Source: Solen grandis (taxonomy: Eukaryota; Mollusca; Bivalvia; Adapedonta; Solenidae). From it: a stretch of 64,000 nucleotides of DNA. The position numbers and the translations under genes were made by a program. Shown here piece by piece: positions 1 through 11,231 of this stretch (the first letter of the stretch is position 1; every line of letters begins with the position of its first letter). The stretch is taken from positions 64,075,952 through 64,139,951 of the forward strand of contig CM037780.1 of the NCBI GenBank assembly GCA_021229015.1. The letters are read 5' to 3'. The notes beneath the pieces were generated by a model. It was given only the letters and a program-made list of their open reading frames with translations. It had not been told where the DNA came from and ran no database searches.

Positions 1-240
1 TAAACTCGGATTTTGATAATCAATTGTATTTGCAGCGGAGAGATAAAATGGCATGGAGAAAAGCCTTCATTCAATTCATGAAATCAACATCAACGTGCTC
101 AAGCGGGTTTAGGTCTCTAGCCCTAGTAAGCTAGAGTAGGGTTGCCATGGCTACATTTCAATATACTCTTTGTATTTAGTGTTTTGATTACACGGTATCT
201 TTGCTGTCCCTATGTCCTTTACCTTTGAAACACTGTTCAC

Positions 241-710
241 ATTTGGTTGCTAAGAGGTCAATGTGCTTAATTGTAAAGCCGAGACGTTAGGGTTCGATCC
301 CAAACGGGGTCGGGTACGGTATCCGTGATAAATGACCTATACATTCTTCAGATGGTCATTCATCTTCAACTGTTTTATGCAGGAAGGTTGTCAGTTACTC
401 AGGTACTTGTTAACCTTTCAGTACTGTCAGGATCCCTGGAAAGAGTTGTTAGATTAAATGACCGTCTGTTAGCCATTAAAATGGCGTTAACAATTCAAAT
501 CAAATTCAAATTAATAAATGTGGGAAATGAAAATGGAAAGAATGTTGGAATTATTGTCACATACATTCAGGTGGGTGAAGATTAATTTCAAAAGGAACGA
601 TAATTGTTGTCACATACATTCAGGTGGGTAAAGATTAATTTCAAAAGGAAGATAATTGTTGCAACATTGGAAAGTCCACACATAATGGAAAAATCACGAA
701 AACGTTCAGT
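241..710 (+). repeat. tRNA-like dispersed repeat, family D, copy 1 (5' truncated)
   Basis: A box-B-like motif (GGTTCGATCC) near 291 is followed by a body ('gtgataaatgacc', 'gatggtcattcatctt', 'aatggcgttaa') that matches copies at 9422-9925 and 10794-11231. The copy lacks the 5' hairpin seen in those two. Within it a ~57-bp stretch ('cacatacattcaggtgggt') is tandemly duplicated at about 558-650. The small open frame at 325-585 is a by-product of the repeat and not a gene. Confidence 0.7.
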
Positions 711-740
711 TGCTGTAATTTTATTTCAACCTGCTTAACA

Positions 741-1606
741 GAACTAGAAATACATGTATGTCCATAGGACACTAATGCCCCCGCCATGTTTATTAGATGA
801 TATTTTTGTCAGTTAATATGAAAAACTGGAACTATAAAAGATGATTTTAAGATCAAATGAGGACTGTGACCTTTACCTCAACCAAGTGACGTGACCTTGA
901 TCTTCAAGCTAGCAACATGTACTTGCTTTGTGACACAGTGTTTTGTCCTTAGGATCCTTCCTTGTGCAAAGTTATTTCAAAACTTGACTTTACACAACAA
1001 AGGCACAACCCAGACAGGACTGCTTACAAAAAATTTAAACTTAACTAACTGCTGTGACCATGACCTTGAAGCTAGCAAATTTGTTCTTGTTTGTGTTATA
1101 TCATATCCTTGTTATCATTTGTGCCAAGTTATTTCAAAACACAATTATTCACAACAAAGATACAGCCCAGACTTAAAAATTGACCATACATAACAAAGTA
1201 TCAGCTGGGACATCATTTTATAGTCAACTGAGTGCTGTGACCTTGACCTTCAAGCTAGCAACCTGGTTATTATTTGCGACACATCGTCTTGTCCTAAGGA
1301 TCACTTAAGCCAAATTATTTTAAAAAGTGACCATATATAACGGTTACAGCTGGGACACAATTTTAAGGTCAAAGGAATGCTGTGATCTTGACCTTCAAGC
1401 TAGCAATCTGGTTTTTGTTCGCGACACGTCGTCTTGTCATAAGGATCACTTGTGCCATGTTATTTTTAAAAAGCAACCATACATAACAAAGTTACAGCTG
1501 GAAAATGAATTCTTGCACACACACACACACACCAACACACACACACACACACACGGACAGGTGTAACACAATATTCCCGTCGCCATTTCATGGCGGGGGA
1601 ATAATA
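741..1606 (+). mobile_element. Tandem-core (pearl-like) non-autonomous element
   Basis: The lead-in 'gaactaga' is followed by a small perfect hairpin (tgtcc-ata-ggaca, 759-771) and then 'atgcccccgccatg'. The core holds four diverged monomers of about 145-180 bp, each starting near 'gctgtgaccttgaccttcaa' (about 884, 1052, 1235, 1379). A CA microsatellite (about 1516-1554) and 'cggacaggtg' follow. The end is a hairpin, 'cccgtcgcca-tttca-tggcggggg', whose right arm reverse-complements the 5' motif. This layout matches the bivalve pearl elements linked to Helentrons. No open frame in it looks like a gene. Confidence 0.7.
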
Positions 1607-1892
1607 AAACAAATTCTACAGAGATGACAAACGATTTGAAACGAAATCAGATCACAAATCAGATAAGATGGTGCAAGAGCTCATTTCATAGTATTAAAGT
1701 CAATAAAATTTATTTTATTTCGAAACGCGTTTACTTTTATTAATATTTTTTTAAGTTGGCTAGGTTTTGTAAAATGAAGATGATCGCTTATCAAAAAAAT
1801 AAAACATAATGGCCTAATTACTAGAATGAAGAGAACTGATACGTTTATCCAAACAATGACACACTTTAAACCCTCATTATGCTAACTTTCTT

Positions 1893-2376
1893 ATTGGACT
1901 TGTCCTTTCTTTAAATTTTTGACTCTACCATTAGCTGCGTATTGGGTAGTTTCCTTGACGATTATTGACTGATATTTAATTGGACTTGTCCTTTCTTTAT
2001 TTTAGATTCTACCATTAGCTGCGTATTGGGTAGTTTCCTTGACGATTATTGACTGAATATTTAATTGGACTTGTCCTTTCTTTATTTTAGACTCTACCAT
2101 TAGCTGCGTATTGGGTAGTTTCCTTGACGATTATTGACTGAATATTTAATTGGACTTGTCCTTTCTTTATTTTAGACTCTACCATTAGCTGCGTATTGGC
2201 TGAATATTTAATTGGACTTGTCCTTTCTTTATTTTAGACTCTACCATTAGCTGCGTATTGGGTAGTTTCCTTGACGATTATTGACTGAATATTTAATTGG
2301 ACTTGTCCTTTCTTTATTTTAGACTCTACCATTAGCTGTGTATTGGGTTGTTTCCTTGACGATTATTGACTGAATA
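1893..2376 (+). repeat. 85-bp minisatellite, six units
   Basis: Head-to-tail units begin 'attggacttgtcctttcttt' at 1893, 1979, 2064, 2149, 2211 and 2296. They are nearly identical, and the fourth unit is 23 bp short (internal deletion after 'gcgtattgg'). The high identity suggests recent expansion or homogenisation. No function can be assigned. Confidence 0.9.
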
Positions 2377-2814
2377 GCGGACAGTACATATCATGATCAG
2401 ACTGTACAGATGAGCAGGCTGATCTAGGTTTACACTGGTCGCATTTGCAGTGACAAGTGGTCATTGCACTATAAGGGTTACTATCAGTGATAATCACTTT
2501 ATGAACGCCTATTACATTCTTCATGGCTAAAAGCTAAAAAAGTATTCTAAAACATATACGAGCTCGTATAAGTTAAAATTCTAAATTTATATACATGTAT
2601 GTATCACTATGTTGTTAAAGGGATAGCTTATGAGACTACGGCAATAATATCAATTTAAGCTATTTTGTATTTATATACAACATCAACAGACTGCATCCAC
2701 ACTGTAGCAAAGGATTTTTTTTTTAATTTAAAATATATTTTTTTTTATCTTCAGAAAGGCAACATGCTATAATGCTTCGGTCATTATCAAAAATTTTTTA
2801 ATGGAACTAATGAT

Positions 2815-3440
2815 TATGTCCCATTTGGGAAAACATCGGCGATGTGGAAATAGACAATTTTCTTCCGATGACTCCCGATGTTTGAGCAAAACAACAACAA
2901 ATAAACAAACAGCATCAACAGGAGAAATGGTACTTATTAGACATCGGGGATGGTCAGTTCAACGTTCACTTATGCTTCGGCTATGGTCACAAAGCTTCTG
3001 GGACACCTTGAATCATCGGGATGGCTCCCGATGTGCGGGAAAGCTACAGAAGACCGTCACCGATAATCGGAGAAGGTGCCCCGAATCTTCTCCGAATTTG
3101 AAACATCCATGTAGGTTTGGGGATGCATAGATGAGTACTTGAGGATCATCCTAGTTGCATCGGGGAAGATCGTGCACATCATTTTGAAACACGAGAGAGA
3201 CGAAAGGAAAGACAGCACATATCAGAGTGCCATTTTTTGTCTTAGCCGAAATTTGGAAATTTCCAACAAAACGTTGGGAACACATCGGAATTTTTGTGCA
3301 GGTCTCCTGAGCCATCACGACGCTCCCGAAACTTTCACGGAACTCCTGAAATCCACTGCGGAAACTGTTTCCGATGCCTTCCGAGGTTCATCAATATCTA
3401 TCGAGAGTACATCACGAAGACAAAATAGGAGAAAAAAGGC
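2815..3440. other. CpG-rich stretch with scattered CCGATG / CATCGG words, unclassified
   Basis: This stretch stands out from its AT-rich surroundings by many CpG sites and repeated short words ('tcccgatg', 'catcggg', 'ttccgatg') on both strands, without a strict period. Two modest plus-strand open frames (2801-3130 and 3139-3498) are separated by a stop and resemble no family I recognise. It may be an old low-copy repeat or a decayed coding segment. The frames are probably a consequence of the composition. Confidence 0.35.
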
Positions 3441-3750
3441 CCAATGGGACAGATCCATTACTGGGTATAATAATGATAAAAAATCAGTATTGATATAGAG
3501 CCTTGCTACAGTTTTGCCTTTTTCTTGACTTGTTCACTTGTTCGTAAATATGGTTTCCGATTCGACGAAAAACTTCTCTTGATTCTGAAGTGTGACACTC
3601 TTCGTAAAATGAAATCTTTCATCAACGCTCTTCAAAAATATTTGAATTAATGTATATATCAGATGAAGGAAATCATTCATTTTTTTTTGGTCTTCAACAC
3701 ACATCAAAAAACATCGTCCGAATTTAAAGAGTGAACATCATGGCATAAGT

Positions 3751-4401
3751 TTATGATCTTTTCATTTTCATTGCAACGGCTTTTAAAGAATATCCATATC
3801 CCCATTGATTTCTCCAAGTTATACCGACGGCAGGCTCACTATTGACACCAGATAAATACATCCCATTTAAATTAGCGTTATGACACCCATCGTACCACCA
3901 ACCCCCTTTATACAAAACTGCACAATTATTTGCAACAAAAGGATCATTATCCCGGTCTTTCGTTGTAAACTTCATACCATTACCCCTGGCAAGAGCATCC
4001 CCGACATCTCCTGAGTAACCTGAAACCGTCAGAGCGTAATCTGTAGTAGCATCACCGACCATGAAATCTGAGTACGAAGCATAACCGCTCGATGGCGTGA
4101 CGTCACCAAACGTTTCCAAGGAGACGAACAACTCAGATTGTTCTTGCGTCAGTAAGTGTATGGTCTCCAAACCGTGCCAGTCCTCACCACAGACTTGTCC
4201 GATTCCGTCCACATAGTCGGCCCATTCCCTGTAGAAGTGTTCTGACCCGTCCTTCTTCCGCTGAAAGACTGTCCAGCCACCGTTGGTCATATCACAAAAG
4301 ACTCGTACTTGCTGACCGCCGACAGGTTCAATTGTATACGGGCCATCAACACTGTGACTGCTGTAATGCAGAGCGAGACAATCCCTCTCCAAAGGCATCC
4401 C
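3751..4401 (-). CDS. Fibrinogen-related domain protein, exon 2 (FReD)
   Basis: This is the 3' coding exon of a two-exon gene. It follows a good acceptor (tttattgtag) and encodes residues 100-315, a complete C-terminal fibrinogen domain. Visible landmarks of the joined protein are RDC near 106, the VFCDM / GGWTVFQR core at 133-147, FYREW, the Ca-site-like DRDND at 248-252, NNCA at 257-260 and GCHNANLNG at 271-279. The C-terminal YSLKAVAMKMKRS is typical of this fold. In invertebrates such domains (ficolins, FREPs, tachylectin-like proteins) bind acetylated sugars or microbial surfaces outside the cell. A role in recognition is therefore inferred from the family. The domain is intact, with no frameshift, and ends at a normal stop. 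No clear AATAAA was found just downstream. Confidence 0.9.
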   Translation of the reverse strand, partial: GMPLERDCLALHYSSHSVDGPYTIEPVGGQQVRVFCDMTNGGWTVFQRKKDGSEHFYREWADYVDGIGQVCGEDWHGLETIHLLTQEQSELFVSLETFGDVTPSSGYASYSDFMVGDATTDYALTVSGYSGDVGDALARGNGMKFTTKDRDNDPFVANNCAVLYKGGWWYDGCHNANLNGMYLSGVNSEPAVGITWRNQWGYGYSLKAVAMKMKRS

Positions 4402-5045
4402 CTACAATAAACAGTAGCGTGTTTGTAAAAGGCTATGAACAATAAAAGATATTTACTAACCCTTAACAAAAAGGCGATTGAAAGCTTGACCTAATTGGAA
4501 TTATATTTTAGATTAAAGGCTATGAGTTGCATGCAAACGCGGAACGCGATATAAGAATGTCTTCATGCGCGGACCCTTCATGCGTGTCCATTTTATGCCA
4601 AGGTAACTTTGTCCTAAATATAAAATATAGAGAGTCCTCAGAATGTGCATTCGTTTTGCATGTTCATGTTCAGATGTGAGCCGCGAAACAACATGGGCTT
4701 TTGTCAAAGTAAAATCATTCGCGGATTCAGCCATTTACCTCAGGGGTGGGGGTCTGGGGCGACAGAGATATATTGGTCAACTATGAAATTCACCATGACC
4801 CCCACCCCCCTCGACGTTTTTAAGCGTACTTCAGAGAAAGAAAAGCGATATATACTAGTAAATGAAGGAGACACACAACAAATCATTTCAAAGTTGAACA
4901 AAAGCTTCTTTGATCGACTAAGTGCATTTTTCAAACAGAACTTCAGGGTCAGCAGATTTGATATTTCATTTGAGACCAAACTTCACAAGAGAGATGTTTG
5001 ATGTAGCCCTCTTCCCCACTCCCTGTCCCCGTAAAAATACCGTAC
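4402..5045 (-). other. Intron of the fibrinogen-domain gene
   Basis: The 644-bp intron runs from GTACGG (at 5045) to TTGTAG (at 4402). Joining its flanks keeps phase 0. It contains a G/C-rich inverted repeat ('aggggtgggggtc' at 4742-4754 against 'gacccccacccccct' at about 4797-4811). Three open frames inside (4513-4734, 4645-5001, 4740-4979) are intronic and not genes. Confidence 0.75.
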
Positions 5046-5342
5046 CTTAATGCAATAAGCTATAGAGTGCGGAGGGTTGACACCAATGTAATTGTCGTAG
5101 CCATGGTTACAATGACAGGTGTCCGATTCTGCAGAGAAATAATATGAAACGAATGCACTGCATATGTCCATACAAAAATATGCACATTGTAGCTCACTCT
5201 TAGCTGTCACCGTCTGGTTGACAAGAGTCAGGTCTGGTTGCCTCTGCAATATTTGTCGTGTCCATTTTGCGTTTTTGCACAGTGCACAAATTACACACGT
5301 CACCACGACGATGATTTTGTAAGACGCAGCGGCTGTTGGCAT
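5046..5342 (-). CDS. Fibrinogen-related domain protein, exon 1 (signal peptide and PAN/apple-like module)
   Basis: The ATG at 5342 opens a 99-codon exon ending at AAG before a strong donor (GTACGG). It joins exon 2 in phase 0 to give 315 residues. Residues 1-22 are hydrophobic and look like a signal peptide. Residues about 40-98 carry six cysteines (53, 57, 61, 76, 78, 97) in the CAYFC...C / CHC spacing typical of short PAN/apple-like modules found next to mollusc fibrinogen domains. One N-glycosylation site (NQT, 42-44) is visible. A TATATTTT-like string lies about 20-30 bp upstream of the ATG. It may be a core promoter or coincidence. The reading as a secreted lectin-like protein is inference from the domain pair; the PAN call is less certain than the FReD call. 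Confidence 0.8.
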
Positions 5343-7430
5343 CGTGACGTTTAGAGTTCAAACTGTAAAATATAGAGATCCAGTAAACAGTTGTCCTAGA
5401 CTGGTAATAAAAATTACAAGAAAATCATTGAAAAAAAAGCGATTAAAATAGCCATTACATGAAGTGGTAACTGAAACTAAGGAGTAAGAGTGAAACAGGA
5501 ATGTAGTTAACATTATACAAAGAAATATGAAAGCGGATTGCGAACAATTGCTGTGTCTTTAAATAAATATTGCTGGGTATATTATTGCAAGATTTTAATA
5601 CAATAAAGCACATCATACGTATATTACGTTTTCTAAAATGTCACTACATAAAAAAGAAGTGGGACTAAACAAGAAAAATGATGGACAAACTTTCTTGATT
5701 ATGTAGTTAATGATCATTATTAAAAGGTGTTTTTTTTTTTGTTGTTGTTGTTTGGTTTTTTTTGCTCTGTTTGTGTGCATGTGAGAGAGGGAGCGCAGTC
5801 TAACATCTATATCAAATAATGAGTAAATTATGACCACTTTTTCAACAAATATGAAATTACAAGCAACTCTGTTACATTTTTTTCTGTTTCCTTATAATTT
5901 ATCAATAACTTTATCTTTTCAAATAAAAATTATAATTTTGAGTAGGCTATCATTGTCTAGTATGGACGTTACTTAAAAAAAATCTTAGATATTTTCATTC
6001 AGTCATTTTCGTTTTGATATATCCATAATTTCGATATTGATGTTAATTTAAGGTGAAAAACCAATCAAAATAACTAACAATTAACAACTACAGATTCTTG
6101 TATATATTCGTGCACTGCTCAAAATTTAAAGCACACATGTAATTGGGCGTAGTAGAAGAACGTGGTACTTGAATACAGGATACTGAGTCTAATCATTAAA
6201 TGTCATACTTTGTCGTGCTAATTTTTACAGAAACGACCAAGGGTGACCACGTGACCTTTTTTACAACTACTACGGTAACCATATTTTTCTTTACAAGTTA
6301 AAGATTGTGCTCAAATGCTTTGGTAGATGTCATAGAACTAACAGAGAAAATATGTTTTGCAAACTGCGTATTTAAAATACAACACAATCTGAATACCATT
6401 TCCTTCGACAACTCGTCGAAAACGCTTGCAAGCATGAAAAATCGTTGCTGGGCCTCGAATCGACAGCTCGAGGTGTCGGGTGAATATAATTACCCGACCG
6501 GGTAGGCTCTTCATGATTGTTTAATAAAAAGAAATCCCTAACACATTTGACAAAAGTTTATCAGATGAAACAAGAAATAAATTGACGCAAGCAAAATATT
6601 GTTGTACTGGGTTGCTGTACTGGGTACTTGCTTCTCCACTGAACGCAGTAATATATTGGGAACCAGTAAAAAGAGTGCATTTTCAGATGGTCCCTAAGAA
6701 TGGCTGTTGAAGGTGATATCGGCATGTCGATGGTCTGAATTTCTAGCAGGTAACTGGTAATACAAAAAAGTTTAAATGATAAAGTGGTATGATCTGTTTA
6801 ACACCCTGTGTACGTGGATACTTGATTTTCTGTTAGTCAATATAACACTTCGCAGATAAAACCTAAAACCTTAAACTATATTTTGAATATCGGAAAACAT
6901 TACATCTGTCATAATCATTATCATAGACAATTTCAAGAAAAAACGAGAGACATACCTATATACATATATGGGCATATATTTTTCCTTTACCAAATTTCAT
7001 CATATAAAAAGAGTAAAGACAGGCACGGAGAAACGCACAACACTGTTCAACAATTAGAAACCTATCAGGAACCGTGCCAGCCCGGGTTGATAGAAAACAA
7101 TTTAAATTTAGTAGAAATCAGATATGAAAAATAGAAATTTAGAGATGGAAAGTTTCGTTTTAAGAAGCGACAGCTTCTAAAGTCAGACAGTGGATTTTCT
7201 ACTTACAATCACATTACCGCCATTTATCCATACATTCGCGTTGAAAATAGTACCACTGGTTGTAGAAGTCAACATTGCAGTTTTGATAAAAGTTAGATAT
7301 ATTGTAGGATTTTGAAAGCATTGGGTATAATCACATTTTCTGTGCAAATAAATATATAATAGAAGCAAGTTTATCTGCAGTTTCATTCATTAAACTACCT
7401 ATAAATAACCTTATCTGCACCGCAATTATA
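5343..7430. other. Non-coding AT-rich stretch upstream of the fibrinogen-domain gene
   Basis: No convincing gene was seen. The gene's promoter should lie at the left edge. Two adjacent hairpins sit at about 6457-6502 (cctcga/tcgagg arms, then gtcgggt/acccgac arms). The open frames here (e.g. 6883-7134) are low-information. Confidence 0.5.
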
Positions 7431-7432
7431 CG

Positions 7433-7525
7433 GCTGCGGAATTAGCTCAATTGGCAAGAGCGTCATTCAGTATTTTGTTTTTGCAAGGGGTCGTGAGTTC
7501 TAGTCCAGACCGCGAGAGACTTTTT
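7433..7525 (+). pseudogene. tRNA-like / SINE-head relic followed by a T-run
   Basis: The D-arm is tRNA-like (GCTC-aattggcaa-GAGC, with box A 'TAGCTCAATTGG'). A box-B-like 'GAGTTCTAGTCC' follows at a tRNA-like distance, and partial acceptor pairing (tgcgg / ccgcg) can be drawn. The T-arm does not fold canonically. A long T-run directly after would stop RNA polymerase III. It is best read as a tRNA-derived relic or solitary SINE head, not a working tRNA gene. Confidence 0.4.
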
Positions 7526-7529
7526 TTTT

Positions 7530-9421
7530 TTTTCTTTTTTTTTTGTAATACTTATTTTTTTTTTATATTCTTGGGTTATGTATTTAGAATTTTTTAATTC
7601 TAGTTTTTATGCTTCCATGATTTTGCGTTTTTTAAGCTTTTGATTTAAATCATAGACCAAAGGACCCCGATATTCAGTAAAAAAAATCGACCTATCTACG
7701 TATAAATTATTTATAAATAGGTTGGTTTTTCTAATATGAGGGTCCTGCACATAGACAGGTTTGGTTATAAGGTCAAAACAGTAGAAATGAGAGGGGGACA
7801 GTATGTTTACTGTAAGCCGTCAATTGAAACATTTTGTTTTAATCTTTTCTTGTTAGAGTCTCAAATGACTGTAGTGTCTCTAGTCGCATCTGTATGTCAC
7901 AACTCAGAAAGTACTTTAGGGATTAAGTTTATACTTTATACAATGGTCAAACTTTACTTATCAAGACAATAACTCTACCATGCTTCACCTTTATTACTTA
8001 ATGGTATGGTGAAGTTATGTTTTTCTAGAACATATTTTAAAAATTATTGAAGGCATGGATTCATTCTTTACACATAGGAAAGATGTGAAGTGAGAAAGAA
8101 CAATACTCTATCTTGCTCCTATTTTTTGCTTTTCTATTAAAATTACTTCTGCCTGCAGCAAATTCATGAAATATTAAAGGTATTGAGAGGATCAATACTA
8201 AATACCACTATTCCTGATTCATATTTGTTTAATTTGACGGAGACCAATAAATAAAATAATCTATCTTACCTGCTGTTTTGATAAGATTTAACTTCCCTGA
8301 TTTTTACATGCATACCACAATTTTTGTTTAAAGGGATTGACTTTATAATTCACACATTTTAGCTTTCGCTGCTTACAATGCTCTCAGTGCTTTGAATACG
8401 TAATAACCTAAGACGTAATAAAAAAGTTCTTGTTTCCACTAACCTGACCGGCCCTATTTTTTGTACATACCCTAAACTCTTTTTCGAAGCATTCGGGCTA
8501 TCACGGTTTCAAAACACTGTTTTTCGTCACTTCCACTAAAAAATAAAGTAAAGAAGGGAAAAAAAAGATAAAAAAAGTTTCAGCCGTCCTACCGACCCTA
8601 TTTTTTTTCAGAGAAGTTTTGAGGAAACAAACGACTTTTCGAATCCTGCAACAAAGAAAGTTAAATAAGATTAGAAATCAAATTTTATTTATATAATTTG
8701 TATGTATATTTATAAAATCAAACTACACAAATTTAACCAATTCCGTGAAGTTTTTATATAGCTAATGATTCCGTGAAAGAAATATCCGACAAAATCTCGT
8801 TTCTGCATTTGATAATCAAATATAATATCAACTGTTGTGTCAAAGGATTAGTAACTGGTTGAAACTGATCGAACGAGAGCTGTACCGATCTAGTCGATGT
8901 ACGTGAATCCCATGGAAACGACAGAAAACATCATTATTATTTAATATGTATTTATGTAATGACTCATTTGGTTTACTTAACGTCATTGATTTTTTAATGG
9001 GCAGCAACATACCGAGTACCTTTGCTCCAGACTGTAAAAAGAAATAAAAAAAAAAGAAAGTAAGAAAACGTAGGCAAAAATGATTCCAAAGTCAAGTTAG
9101 TGTGTTATGAACATGAACCGGTCCAAGGTCATGGCATTGGGTTTACCCAAAAATCGTGACCGGGCTATTTTTTTGGTGAGCATGGTCGTGTTTTCATTTT
9201 CACAAATGATCAGAATAACAAGACGATGTCTCGTCTCGTTAAAGGTCAGTGTCACACTCAGTTGACCTGAAAATAATACTGGTATAGTTTTCAGAATAAT
9301 TCATGCGGGGACGTTGGAGGTCCGACCTTATGACTTAAATGATCAAAGTGCCTACTGAATGAGATGACTATAACACAGTATGCATGAAACAGTTCTAAAA
9401 TATTCATGCTACTCTAGAAAA
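7530..9421. other. Non-coding AT-rich stretch
   Basis: T-rich at the left edge; otherwise no gene, tandem array or recognisable element was seen. The open frame at 7736-7972 has no recognisable domain or splice context. Confidence 0.5.
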
Positions 9422-9925
9422 AGTCCCGCGAAATCGCGGGAATGTTTTTTGTTTCCGTTGGGATTCGTCTGAATTGATATGAGTTATATCATGTCCCGTT
9501 GTCTATCCACAGGTCAAGGACCATGGGTTTCACGTAAATAAAACGGTCTTGGTGACGCTTGGCTGTGAAGACATGGGTTTTGGGTCCGATCCCCACTGGG
9601 GTCAGGCACAGTCTCCGTGATGAATGACCTACACTTTCCTTCTGATGGTCATTCATCTTCCACCGCTGTTCATATTTAACTAAAGAGTACTTTCAGAATC
9701 TCAGAAGAGTTTCAAGGTGGACTTGCCATCTGTTAGCCTTTGCTGGCATAAAATGGCGTTAAATGATGCAAATAAAACAAAATAAACCACGTTTAACACA
9801 CAAAAAGAAAAAGATACAATTAAAAAGTACTCATTGCTGTCACATGTTTTAAGGTGTGTGTTTTTAATTTCAAAGTGGAAGGATAATAGTTGCAGCATTG
9901 GAAAATAACACAGAATGGAAAAAAA
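9422..9925 (+). repeat. tRNA-like dispersed repeat, family D, copy 2 (full, uninterrupted)
   Basis: The copy opens with an almost perfect palindrome (tcccgcgaaatcgcggga). The body has a box-B-like 'GGTCCGATCC' near 9585, 'gatgaatgacc', 'ggtcattcatctt' and 'aaaatggcgttaaat', then a 3' part with 'attgctgtcac' and 'ataatagttgcagcattgg'. It aligns over its length with 10794-11231 plus 15085-15170. It is the uninterrupted reference for that split copy. Confidence 0.75.
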
Positions 9926-10047
9926 AAACAACACAAAATAAGACTTAAAATATGGTGCTTACAAAAATGTACAGGTTAAAATTTTGCTGTAGAATCCGTT
10001 GCCCGTAATTTGTGTGGCCTGAACTGACCAGACATAACTATTTGAGT

Positions 10048-10235
10048 TTACCTTTGCTGCGACAGTATTTCAGTCATATAGCGACGTCAAGCTGATTACA
10101 GGTGGAGGAAGACCCTGAATGCACAGAGGCATCCGGGTAGAACCAACAACCTACCGCAAGCCAGCTGGAAATCACATGAAAATCCGAATGACCCTGCCGG
10201 GATTCGAACCCACACGGTGAGGGGTTGAGTGAAAA
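10048..10235 (-). repeat. tRNA-derived SINE, family A, minus strand, 5' truncated
   Basis: Read on the minus strand it contains a perfect box B (GGGTTCGAATCCC) and then a body ('ccagctggcttg', 'ggttctacccgg', 'cttcctccacctgtaat', 'gacgtcgctatatgactg') shared with 24679-24956. The head upstream of box B is missing. Overlapping minus-strand open frames (10074-10287) are SINE sequence. Confidence 0.75.
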
Positions 10236-10793
10236 TTTGTGTAGCAATATTAACATTGAATTGGGTATGAATGACATTAATAGTCACACAGCTATGAAGT
10301 TGTCTTAGCCTAGGGCCATATACTATGTTTTCATGTGTACCTTATGCTGTATGTAAAACAAGAACATCGTGTTTTACACGGAACGCACGCCAGACTATAC
10401 CGTCTTCCTTAAAAAAACATCAATTTAAAGGATAGATTAGATAACTCTCCAAGATAAATAATAGAAGCCATGTAGTTAAAATGGGAACACAATACCGATT
10501 TTGTTGCTTTGTAACTCTCATGTAACTTGGCTGCGAGACTATTCGATGTAGACGTATTTTGAACAATACGAAGAACCCACTGTACGGTGTTCCACAAACA
10601 TGTTGCCATTTTCAGATGTATCCAATTTCGGTGAGTTCACCATAAATTCTCGCAAACTGCAAGTTTATTTCATAAAAAAAAAAACTAATTGGTTACTGAA
10701 AAACTGTGATACTCTGTATACATAGGTTGTTTCGTAACGGTTCCAAATCCGACACAAAAACCATCACGGTCTTTTAGTAACAACAAGATAAAG

Positions 10794-11231
10794 TCCCGCG
10801 AAATCGCGGGATTGTATTTTACTATAGGGATTCATCAGAATAGATATGAGTTATATAATGTCCCAGTGCCCATTAGGACAATGGGTTTCACCAGAGACTT
10901 ATAAATAAGTATCTGGTTTCACATAAATAAACTGACCTTGATGGCGCTTAACTGCGAAGCCGAGAATTGTTGGTTCGATCCCCACTGGGGTCAAGCACGG
11001 CCTCCGTGATGAATGACTTACAATTTCTATCTGGTAGTCATTAGTCATCCATAGCTGTACTTTGTTAAATGCAGAGATGCGTGCTAAAGTTTCAGTACAT
11101 TCAGAATCCCGGCAAAGAGTTGTTAGGTGAACTGAGTATCTGTTAACTTTTGATGGCATAAAATGGCGTTAAATAAGTTAAATAGCATCAAATAAATCAA
11201 GTTTAAAACACAAAAGGAAGAAGATTGAACT
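10794..11231 (+). repeat. tRNA-like dispersed repeat, family D, copy 3, left part
   Basis: It begins with the same palindrome as copy 2 (tcccgcgaaatcgcggga). It carries box-B-like 'GGTTCGATCC' near 10973 and the same body. A 'ggtttcac' stretch near its middle is duplicated. Its 3' part is displaced to 15085 by the inserted element at 11232-15084. Confidence 0.75.

Noticed and set aside
2801..3498. Two plus-strand open frames of 109 and 119 codons
   Set aside because: Compositional by-product of the CCGATG-rich block. There is a stop between them and no known domain.
7433..7525. Functional tRNA gene
   Set aside because: The D-arm and box motifs are tRNA-like, but the T-arm and acceptor do not pair properly.
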